NCBI RefSeq assembly: GCF_020731415.2
Contig: NZ_CP088273.1
Location: 3,291,001 to 3,355,000, forward strand
DNA length: 64,000 bases
Origin: Phyllobacterium sp. T1293
Lineage (GTDB): Bacteria > Pseudomonadota > Alphaproteobacteria > Rhizobiales > Rhizobiaceae
Direction: 5' to 3'
Under the pieces are notes generated by a model. That model was not told the DNA's origin. It did not search any database and saw only the letters and a list, made by a program, of their open reading frames with translations. The position numbers were made by a program, and so were the translations under genes. This document shows positions 17,946 through 23,942 of this stretch, piece after piece (the stretch's first letter is position 1; each line of letters starts with the position of its first letter).

Positions 17946-18371
17946 AGGCTTTTTCTTCGTAAGGAGAGAGAGGCCGGCAAAAGCAATGACGGGAACGGCG
18001 AGCATCAGCAGTCCGCGGGATTTCAATACGGTCGGTGCTGCTGCCAGCGCAGCGATGGTCAGAAGGGTTGACTTATCAACCTTTGACCGTTCGCGTTGGC
18101 GCTTGCGGGCAATCATTTCGGAAATTTTCATAACGATATAGGCCAGCAGTGCAAGAACAAACGCGCCTCCGGCCAGAATCAGGGCGGCATGCAGTTCGCC
18201 GAAACGTTCTGTCAGCGCGATGTAGCCTGCCACCAGCAGGAAGATCGCGCCAACTACCGACAGAATGCCAATCAGCGCCAGAAAAATGGCGCGGCGTTTT
18301 GCCCGGTTCACCGCAGAACCAAGCTCTCCAGAAACAGCACTGGACAGAAGTGGGGCCAGCAATTTCAGCAT
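17925..18371 (-). CDS. Phage-holin-like / DUF1469 small membrane protein
   Basis: The 148-residue protein has two hydrophobic hairpin helices (about 27-52 and 58-82), a basic loop (ARKRQRERSKVDK) and a third segment near 117-138. This is the pattern of the DUF1469 or phage-holin family superfamily III membrane proteins common in proteobacteria, where it is chromosomal and not a lysis gene. It follows the DUF883 gene by one base and probably shares its EcfG-type promoter. Its 3' end overlaps the HWE kinase gene by 21 bases. The pairing of DUF883 with DUF1469 is common (ElaB/YqjD-YqjE in E. coli). Confidence 0.8.
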   Translation of the reverse strand: MLKLLAPLLSSAVSGELGSAVNRAKRRAIFLALIGILSVVGAIFLLVAGYIALTERFGELHAALILAGGAFVLALLAYIVMKISEMIARKRQRERSKVDKSTLLTIAALAAAPTVLKSRGLLMLAVPVIAFAGLSLLTKKKPSTNDDV

Positions 18372-18372
18372 G

Positions 18373-18711
18373 TCAGCGACGGGCTATCAGAGCCAGAAGA
18401 AATCCGACACCCGCAGCGACTGCGACCGTCGTCAACGGATTTTCCCGTACAGTCTCCGTCAACTGATCTTCGAGTGCCTTTGCCTGCGAACGGATTTCGT
18501 CCAAAGCGTCTTCACCGCGCGCACGGGCGTTTTCAAAGCTTGAGGATGCATTGCTTGTCGCCTCTCTCGCCGAATTCTTGCCAATTTTGGCGAGTGTCGC
18601 AGCAATACTCGCAATATCCTCTTTCAATGCCGCCACCTGTGCCTGAAGATCAGGATTGGTTTCGGTTGCATCATCCACGGCTTTGCGAACTTTTGAAGAT
18701 ACTGACGCCAT
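18373..18711 (-). CDS. DUF883 (ElaB/YqjD-like) tail-anchored membrane protein
   Basis: The 112-residue protein has a long amphipathic helix (about 10-85, rich in Ala, Glu and Lys) and one C-terminal membrane helix, TTVAVAAGVGFLLALIARR, ending in two Arg. This is the ElaB/YqjD/YgaM family, whose E. coli members bind ribosomes at the membrane in stationary phase. The ATG at 18711 follows AAGGAG by eight bases; the longer open frame lacks support. A perfect EcfG-type promoter lies 40 bases upstream. Confidence 0.87.
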   Translation of the reverse strand: MASVSSKVRKAVDDATETNPDLQAQVAALKEDIASIAATLAKIGKNSAREATSNASSSFENARARGEDALDEIRSQAKALEDQLTETVRENPLTTVAVAAGVGFLLALIARR

Positions 18712-18750
18712 TAAAGGAACTCCTTGAGAAATATAGGTTTCATGGGTGGA

Positions 18751-18775
18751 AACGCCCCGCACAGATATTGGTTCC
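18751..18775 (-). promoter_or_regulatory. EcfG-type promoter for DUF883-DUF1469
   Basis: On the minus strand GGAAC (18775-18771), 16 bases, CGTT (18754-18751): a perfect consensus match. Confidence 0.9.
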
Positions 18776-18835
18776 AAACCGGCGCGAAGACCAGCGCCGG
18801 TGCCGCAGCCCATTTTTCGTCATGGTAAACAGGTG

Positions 18836-19708
18836 CTATTCGGCGCTGCCGCGCAGAAGAATTTTCTCGCTGTCTGCCTTGTAAGCCTCCTCGGTATAGG
18901 CAGGATGCGCTTCAAGCTGCTGTTTGGTGAACGGCGTATAGACAGCGATCTTGCCATCCTTGCCAGCGAGCAGGTCAAGATTCTCAATTGAAATAGCGAT
19001 TGGTTTCTTTCCCAAACCGAGAAAGCCACCAACATCCACGACAAATGCTTCCACCTGACCATCAGGCGTCATCAGGGCATCTCCTACAGTGCCCAATGTC
19101 TCTTCGTCAGAACCGTAAACCGTCGTGCCAATCAGCTTTTCGGCGCTGACAGCAGTTGCCGGTACGGCTTTCAAACCATCTCGCACGCTTGTTGTTGCTT
19201 CCGGCACGGGCTTTGCGGGCTGAAGTGCGGGTTTTGCAAATTCTGCAGAAACGCCTTCGCCAGCCAATGCAGCCTTGTCAAAGGCGGGTGCTTTTTCGAG
19301 CTCCTCCTTGCTGGTGGTGATAACGAGCCAACGGCTGCCGTCCGCGCGGTTTGCCCAGTTCAGGTCATTCAATATAACAGCCACATCTTTCTCGCCGATA
19401 CCGAGGAAACCGCCCACACCGACGATTGCAGCCTGCGCCATACCATTGGCATCGAGCACCACATCTTTTACGCCGCCGATTGAGACAGCATCATCCTGAG
19501 GGCCGGTATAGACTTTCTGCCCGATCAGTCCTGATGTCAGAATTTGTCCTCGCTCAGCTTTCAGATAGCGTCCGGCTGTTGGCACTGGCTTGGCCGCCTC
19601 GTTAAAAATTCCGTGCATTTCCGTTGAGTTGGAATTCTGGCTCTGGGCGAAGCCGGAAGTGGTCAGAACTGTCATCAAAGCGGTGGTGATCAAGAGGCGT
19701 TTCATCAT
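18836..19708 (-). CDS. Exported protein with two PRC-barrel domains
   Basis: The 290-residue protein starts with a signal peptide (MMKRLLITTALMTVLTTSGFAQS). Two PRC-barrel repeats follow: GLIGQKVYTGPQDDAVSIGGVKDVVLD with VGGFLGIGEKDVAV, and KLIGTTVYGSDEETLGTVGDALM with VGGFLGLGKKPIAI. A Pro/Ala linker separates them. Both barrels carry the same GGFLG-x-G motif, so they look like an internal duplication. The role is unknown; such proteins sit in the envelope of many rhizobia and are often stress-induced. AAGGA lies upstream of the double ATG. A hairpin separates it from the 27-residue gene upstream. Confidence 0.85.
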   Translation of the reverse strand: MMKRLLITTALMTVLTTSGFAQSQNSNSTEMHGIFNEAAKPVPTAGRYLKAERGQILTSGLIGQKVYTGPQDDAVSIGGVKDVVLDANGMAQAAIVGVGGFLGIGEKDVAVILNDLNWANRADGSRWLVITTSKEELEKAPAFDKAALAGEGVSAEFAKPALQPAKPVPEATTSVRDGLKAVPATAVSAEKLIGTTVYGSDEETLGTVGDALMTPDGQVEAFVVDVGGFLGLGKKPIAISIENLDLLAGKDGKIAVYTPFTKQQLEAHPAYTEEAYKADSEKILLRGSAE

Positions 19709-19748
19709 GGGAATATGATTCCTTTGCAATGTGGTGATGAGAAAGAAA

Positions 19749-19768
19749 CGCCGGCCCAGTGGCCGGCG
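19749..19768 (-). terminator. Perfect hairpin between two small minus-strand genes
   Basis: CGCCGGCC (19749-19756) and GGCCGGCG (19761-19768) form an eight-base-pair, all-GC stem with a four-base loop. On the minus strand it follows the stop codon of the 27-residue gene by 24 bases and the tail is TTTCTTTC, so it is a probable terminator. Confidence 0.7.
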
Positions 19769-19792
19769 CAAAGGACATGGGTTGAAGTGCTC

Positions 19793-19876
19793 CTATGAAA
19801 GGTAGCCAAGGAACCAGAGAATGAGAATGATCGGTAATGGCAAGCCGATGAGCCAAAGCAAAACTCCACGCAGCAT
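19793..19876 (-). CDS. 27-residue single-helix membrane microprotein
   Basis: ATG at 19876 follows AAGGAG by eight bases, and the frame encodes 27 residues that start MLRGVLLWLIGLP and are almost wholly hydrophobic with Trp, Pro and Gly, then a stop. I do not recognise a named family. The good ribosome site, the downstream hairpin and the position among stress-linked small membrane proteins support it as a real gene. No EcfG-type promoter is visible directly upstream. Confidence 0.6.
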   Translation of the reverse strand: MLRGVLLWLIGLPLPIILILWFLGYLS

Positions 19877-19938
19877 ATTCAATAACTCCTTATTGTGATG
19901 TCTGATCTGTGGGTCAGGTCAGAATTCAAGCATTTCAA

Positions 19939-20097
19939 TTAGATGCGGCCCAAAAGAAGCAAGATAAGCAGGATCACCAGCACAATTCCAAACAGGCCGG
20001 ACGGGCCGTAACCCCATGCCCGCGAGTAGGGCCAGCTGGGAAATACGCCGATGAGGACCAGTATCAGAATGACAATCAGAATGGTGGTCACTGGCAT
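19939..20097 (-). CDS. DUF3309 family small membrane protein
   Basis: The 52-residue protein starts MPVTTILIVILILVLIGVFPSWPYSRAWGYGPSGLFG and ends in a second hydrophobic helix, LVILLILLLLGRI. The SWPYSRAWGYGPSG loop between the two helices is the DUF3309 signature. The function is unknown. GGAGAGAGG precedes the ATG. The longer open frame upstream lacks support. A near-consensus EcfG-type promoter lies 39 bases upstream. Confidence 0.87.
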   Translation of the reverse strand: MPVTTILIVILILVLIGVFPSWPYSRAWGYGPSGLFGIVLVILLILLLLGRI

Positions 20098-20135
20098 GTC
20101 TGCCTCTCTCCTTTTGAGCGGTCCGTTATTCTGAA

Positions 20136-20160
20136 AACTTCCGATATCGTTTTTTGTTCC
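20136..20160 (-). promoter_or_regulatory. Near-consensus EcfG-type promoter for DUF3309
   Basis: On the minus strand GGAAC (20160-20156), 16 bases, AGTT (20139-20136): one mismatch in the -10 element. Confidence 0.65.
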
Positions 20161-20325
20161 GGGGCATTGCAGCTTCCATTTCGGACCGTCTGATCGCGAG
20201 ACGATCATTTTGTCCGCTTTGCAGTGATGTCAGCATGGCTGATGCAACCAAATTCAGCCGGCTTCGTTTCAGTGGCGTGTTTCAAAAGGAGAGGGATTGT
20301 ATGATTTCGGGGGAGTGGGGCAATT

Positions 20326-22278
20326 ATGCCTTCTGAAACGACGCGGAAGACTTCGCCTCGCGCGGTAGAGCGCGTTACGCAAAAATCAGTTTATGCGCCG
20401 AGCCAGGCTGAGATTGACGGGCGAATGCAATTTCCGCCCGTTATTGTTGCCATTGCCGTGATTGGTGCGCTCTATTTTGCCCGTGATATTTTGGTGCCGC
20501 TCGCCTTGGCACTGCTCTTGACCTTTGCCCTGTCGCCTTTGGTCACTTATCTCCATCGCTTCGGAATTCCGAAAGTTCTGTCGGTTATCAGCGTTGTGCT
20601 GACTGCCTTTATCGCAATATTCCTGTTTGCCACGATTGTGGTTGGCCAGTTGACGGTGCTGGCGCAGAATTTGCCAAGTTATCAGTATAATATCGAGGCG
20701 AAGATCCGGACCATCAAAGATGCTCAGTCGGGCAACGGTGTTTTTGATCGCGGCGTGCGCATGTTCAAACGCCTTGGCGAGGAAATTGGCCGGTCCGATG
20801 AAGTGGAGCGGTTTGCTGCCAACAATAATGAGGATCAAAAGGCCCAGCCGCCGCAAAATGTGGCACCGGCGGACCAGCAAAACCGGGCCCCTCTGCGCAA
20901 GGACGATCCCGACAAGCCCGTTCCGGTGGAAATTCGCTATCCTGCGCCTGATCCCCTGCAATTGCTGCAAACCGTTGCCGGACCCTTGATCCAGCCATTA
21001 GCCACGGTTGGCATTGTCGTTGTGTTTGTCATCTTCATGTTGCTGCGGCGCGAGGATTTGCGTGATCGCTTTATAAAGCTCGTAGGAGCCAGCGATATTC
21101 ATCGCACGACTACAGCCTTGCATGATGCGGGCAAGCGTGTCGGCCAATATCTCCTGATGCAGTTGGTAATCAATATCTGCTTTGGTGTTCCGATCGGGAT
21201 TGGTCTTTGGCTTATCGGTATTCCCAATCCCATGCTTTGGGGGCTTCTGGCGATTGCGCTGCGCTTTGTGCCCTATATCGGCCCATTCATCGCCGCGTCT
21301 TTCCCGCTTATTCTTGCACTGGCGGTCGACCCCGGCTGGATGCTTTTGCTGTGGACCGCTGCCCTGTTCATCGTTCTGGAACTTATCAGCAACAACATTA
21401 TGGAGCCTGTGCTTTATGGTTCAAGGACCGGGCTCTCGCCGGTTGCCATTCTGCTCGCGGCCATTGTCTGGACCTGGATATGGGGTCCTATCGGACTTCT
21501 TCTTTCCACTCCCCTGACCGTGTGTCTTGTCGTGCTTGGCCGCCATGTGCCGCGCTTCGAGTTTCTCGATGTGCTGCTGGGCAATGAGCCTGTGCTTTTG
21601 CCGCCACAACAGCTTTATCAGCGGTTATTATCAGGTGATCCTGATGAAGCCACGGAGAAGGCAGAAGACTATCTCCAGTCGTCAACAATCAGCGATTATT
21701 ATGTATCGGTTGCTGTCCCCGCACTGTTTCTCGCCGAGCACGACCGGGGGCGGGGTGTGCTGGATGCGTCCCGTCGCGGCCGGGTTGTGCAGAGCATGAT
21801 ACGCCTCGTTGAAAACCTATCCGATCATGAGGATATGGAAGAGGAAGCAGAGGAGGGTGCTAGGAGTGCCGACCCTGCACAAGCAAAGGACGATACAACC
21901 AAAAAACCGAAGACGATCATCTCGGCGGGCGGGCGTGGCAATCTTGACGATGCAGCGGCAGTAATTGTTGGAGACATTCTGGAGCGGCAGGATTTCGATG
22001 TTCGTGACATTACCCACGATGAACTTGAGACCGTTAATATCGATAAACTTGATCTTACCGATGCGAGCGCTGTTTATGTAAGCTATCTCAACACGTCTTC
22101 CATAGCGCATGCCCGCTATCTCGTTCGCCGGATACGGCGGCGCAACGCGCGCATTAAAATCATCATCGGGTTCTGGGCGGAAGATTCCGGGAATGTCGAG
22201 GGTGAAAAGATCGTTGGGTCGACCAAAAATTGCTATTTTTCCTCGTCTATCAAAGAAGCTGTCGCTTTGATTGCCTAA
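20326..22278 (+). CDS. AI-2E family transporter (PerM-like) with extra C-terminal cytoplasmic domain
   Basis: The 650-residue protein has eight-helix PerM/AI-2E exporter features: VIVAIAVIGALYFARDILVPLALALLLTFALSPLV near the N-terminus, then helices around 70-105, 215-240 and 285-410, with a P-rich loop at about 160-200. Typical members are 350-400 residues. Here about 230 residues follow the last helix: an acidic linker (about 495-530) and a terminal alpha/beta domain (about 535-650, GRGNLDDAAAVIVGDILERQDFDVRDI and KIIIGFWAED). That domain resembles a Rossmann-like or B12-binding fold but lacks the cobalamin DxHxxG motif. Substrate unknown. It borders the stress island but has no clear EcfG-type promoter. 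Confidence 0.83.
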   Translation: MPSETTRKTSPRAVERVTQKSVYAPSQAEIDGRMQFPPVIVAIAVIGALYFARDILVPLALALLLTFALSPLVTYLHRFGIPKVLSVISVVLTAFIAIFLFATIVVGQLTVLAQNLPSYQYNIEAKIRTIKDAQSGNGVFDRGVRMFKRLGEEIGRSDEVERFAANNNEDQKAQPPQNVAPADQQNRAPLRKDDPDKPVPVEIRYPAPDPLQLLQTVAGPLIQPLATVGIVVVFVIFMLLRREDLRDRFIKLVGASDIHRTTTALHDAGKRVGQYLLMQLVINICFGVPIGIGLWLIGIPNPMLWGLLAIALRFVPYIGPFIAASFPLILALAVDPGWMLLLWTAALFIVLELISNNIMEPVLYGSRTGLSPVAILLAAIVWTWIWGPIGLLLSTPLTVCLVVLGRHVPRFEFLDVLLGNEPVLLPPQQLYQRLLSGDPDEATEKAEDYLQSSTISDYYVSVAVPALFLAEHDRGRGVLDASRRGRVVQSMIRLVENLSDHEDMEEEAEEGARSADPAQAKDDTTKKPKTIISAGGRGNLDDAAAVIVGDILERQDFDVRDITHDELETVNIDKLDLTDASAVYVSYLNTSSIAHARYLVRRIRRRNARIKIIIGFWAEDSGNVEGEKIVGSTKNCYFSSSIKEAVALIA

Positions 22279-22293
22279 AGCAATAATTTGATG

Positions 22294-22318
22294 GGAACCA
22301 AGACAATTCTGTGACGTT
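22294..22318 (+). promoter_or_regulatory. EcfG-type promoter with no protein gene behind it
   Basis: GGAAC (22294-22298), 16 bases, CGTT (22315-22318): a perfect consensus match. It starts 16 bases after the AI-2E transporter stop codon. A strong terminator begins about 30 bases beyond the predicted transcription start, before any coding frame, so it probably makes a short RNA. Confidence 0.85.
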
Positions 22319-22324
22319 TCGGAT

Positions 22325-22394
22325 TAGCTGATCACATGGTGGTCGGTACGTTCAGAACCCGGCGCCTGTTCCCCCGTGGGCGCCGGGTTTTCTC
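22325..22394 (+). ncRNA. Candidate EcfG-dependent small RNA with C-rich terminator loop
   Basis: The predicted start is about seven bases after the promoter -10 element and the end is the T run of the terminator, giving about 70 nt. The 5' part (about 30 nt) is single-stranded-looking. The 3' hairpin has an 11-base-pair stem and a 12-base loop that contains TTCCCCC. C-rich loops pair with Shine-Dalgarno sequences in several alphaproteobacterial sRNAs, and GsrN of Caulobacter is a precedent for a stress-sigma-controlled sRNA. No start codon with a ribosome site lies in it. The alternative is that it is only a terminator for the upstream gene with a chance promoter, but the promoter match is exact. 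Confidence 0.65.
22356..22394 (+). terminator. Strong intrinsic terminator
   Basis: AACCCGGCGCC (22356-22366) pairs perfectly with GGCGCCGGGTT (22379-22389), followed by TTCT. It would end both the AI-2E transporter mRNA and the candidate small RNA. Confidence 0.85.
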
Positions 22395-22452
22395 GTATAA
22401 AAAATTCATATTTCACTTTATTTTCAATATCTTGAATATTTCGTTGGCCGTT

Positions 22453-22477
22453 GGAACCTGATGCCATGTGGGCCGTT
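22453..22477 (+). promoter_or_regulatory. EcfG-type promoter for the csbD-like gene
   Basis: GGAAC (22453-22457), 16 bases, CGTT (22474-22477): a perfect match 36 bases before the csbD-like ATG. Confidence 0.9.
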
Positions 22478-22512
22478 TAGAATGCGTGAATAAATACGCA
22501 AGGAGTTCCCCG

Positions 22513-22704
22513 ATGGGTAGCACAAGTGACAAGATTTCCGGACTTGCAAACAAGGCAGCCGGTAACATCAAACAGGCAGCTGGCAAGGCGACAGGTTCGA
22601 CGAAACTGCAAGCCGAAGGCAAGGCTCAGGAGCTGAAGGGCGATGCCCAGCAGATGAAGGGCAAGGCCAAGGATGCGGTCAAAAAGGTCGTTGACCGGGC
22701 GTAA
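22513..22704 (+). CDS. CsbD family stress protein
   Basis: The 63-residue, very Lys/Ala/Gly-rich hydrophilic protein starts [24 protein letters not shown] and has [19 protein letters not shown] repeats, the CsbD pattern of tandem amphipathic eleven-residue units. CsbD proteins are among the most strongly induced general stress proteins in many bacteria, but their activity is unknown. AAGGAG lies eight bases before the ATG. It is monocistronic between its own EcfG-type promoter and terminator. Confidence 0.92.
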   Translation: MGSTSDKISGLANKAAGNIKQAAGKATGSTKLQAEGKAQELKGDAQQMKGKAKDAVKKVVDRA

Positions 22705-22727
22705 TCGCCGATATGGTTTAACGTTCT

Positions 22728-22758
22728 AACCGGCTCCTCATCGAGCCGGTTGCTTTTT
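22728..22758 (+). terminator. Intrinsic terminator of the csbD-like gene
   Basis: AACCGGCTC (22728-22736) pairs with GAGCCGGTT (22743-22751), then GCTTTTTG. Confidence 0.82.
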
Positions 22759-22825
22759 GCCCGATAGTCTGTCGTCCTGAACATCATTCAAAAAATAATA
22801 ATCCAATATCTTGAGGGGCCTGCTG

Positions 22826-23632
22826 ATGAGACTGAGTGTCGGGTGTGAGTTGAGTTTCGATTTCGCGCAGGAAACACCCCTGATTGCCATTTTGAATGTG
22901 CATCATTCGCGGGTGAATGACATTGAAGGCATTGAGACATTTGAGGCGACACGGGGCTCCAGCGTTGATGGTTATCACGACCAGTTCGGCAATTGGTGCA
23001 ATCGAATCCTTGCCGCGCCCGGTCCATTCACCTGCTCGACCAATGCGGTGGTTTACGACAGCGGAATGCCTGATCCAGTTGTTGTGGACGCCGTTCAGCA
23101 CCGGGTACAGGACTTGCCCGCTGAAACTCTGGTCTATCTTCTGGGTAGCCGCTATTGTGAGACGGATGTATTGAGTGAGGACGCATGGCGGCTTTTCGGT
23201 TCCACGCAGGAAGGCTGGCCGCGGGTTCAGGCCGTTTGCGACTATGTCCATAATCACATTACATTCGGCTATGAGTTTTCCAATCCGACGCGCACCGCTG
23301 CATCGGGTTATTGGGAAGGCCGTGGCGTTTGCCGGGATTTTACCCATTTGGCGGTGGCATTTTGCCGGAGCCTCAATATTCCGACCCGCTATTGCACCGG
23401 TTATATAACCGATATCGGTGTTCCTCCGCCGCACGCCGCCATGGATTTCTGCGCCTGGATGGAAGTTTATCTTGGCGGACAGTGGCATGCATTCGATCCG
23501 CGCAACAACAGGCCTCGTATCGGACGGGTGAAGGTAGCGCATGGGCGGGATGCTGCCGATGTTCCGCTGACCAATGTTTTTGGCCCCAATGTGCTGACCA
23601 AGTTCACTGTTTGGGCAAAAGAGGCAGTGTGA
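22826..23632 (+). CDS. Transglutaminase-like cysteine protease family protein
   Basis: The 268-residue protein has an N-terminal beta domain and a transglutaminase-like core. The catalytic Cys169 lies in GYWEGRGVCRDFTHLAVAFCRSLNIPTRY and the Asp in WHAFDPRNN (about 224). The position that carries His in classic HAW-x-E motifs reads CAWMEVYL here (Cys209), although His203 lies nearby; the true catalytic His needs alignment. Bacterial members act as peptidases or amidases and their substrates are mostly unknown. ATG at 22826 follows GAGGGG; an in-frame TTG five codons upstream overlaps that site and is rejected. Confidence 0.85.
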   Translation: MRLSVGCELSFDFAQETPLIAILNVHHSRVNDIEGIETFEATRGSSVDGYHDQFGNWCNRILAAPGPFTCSTNAVVYDSGMPDPVVVDAVQHRVQDLPAETLVYLLGSRYCETDVLSEDAWRLFGSTQEGWPRVQAVCDYVHNHITFGYEFSNPTRTAASGYWEGRGVCRDFTHLAVAFCRSLNIPTRYCTGYITDIGVPPPHAAMDFCAWMEVYLGGQWHAFDPRNNRPRIGRVKVAHGRDAADVPLTNVFGPNVLTKFTVWAKEAV

Positions 23633-23699
23633 TATTCTGCTTTTTTCGCAACCTTCTCCGCCGCCGGCAGTTTTGACTGGAGGTATATAGGAGGACAGT

Positions 23700-23942
23700 A
23701 TGAGCCAACGCGCGATTGATTTCGTCAATAACTGGATTGAAGCCAATGTCCATGCAACGCGTCCGGCGGATATGGCGCATCATGATCCAAGGCCAAAACA
23801 GCTTGTCGCCAGATGCACCGCCGATGCGGAGGCAGCCGGTATTTCGAGTGAAGAAATACTTGATGGTATTGGTGATCTGGAGATTTGCATGATCACCGCC
23901 ATTGATCGGACCGCCTTGGTCAAAGGCCGCAAACAGGCTTAA
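23700..23942 (+). CDS. DUF768 family small protein
   Basis: The 80-residue soluble protein starts MSQRAIDFVNNWIEANVHATRP and has EAAGISSEEILDGIGDLEICMITAIDR, the DUF768 pattern seen almost only in Hyphomicrobiales. The function is unknown. AGGAGG lies before the ATG. Its last four bases overlap the convergent dnaE2 gene. Confidence 0.85.
   Translation: MSQRAIDFVNNWIEANVHATRPADMAHHDPRPKQLVARCTADAEAAGISSEEILDGIGDLEICMITAIDRTALVKGRKQA

Noticed and set aside
17925..18371. Holin-like gene as sign of a prophage
   Set aside because: No other phage genes are near. It forms a pair with the DUF883 gene behind a stress promoter, so it is a chromosomal membrane protein.
21900..22278. Cobalamin-binding domain at the end of the AI-2E transporter
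   Set aside because: The DxHxxG motif needed for cobalamin is missing, so only a Rossmann-like domain is proposed.
22784..23746. 320-codon minus-strand frame opposite the transglutaminase-like gene
   Set aside because: No family features and no ribosome site; the plus-strand gene has clear motifs.
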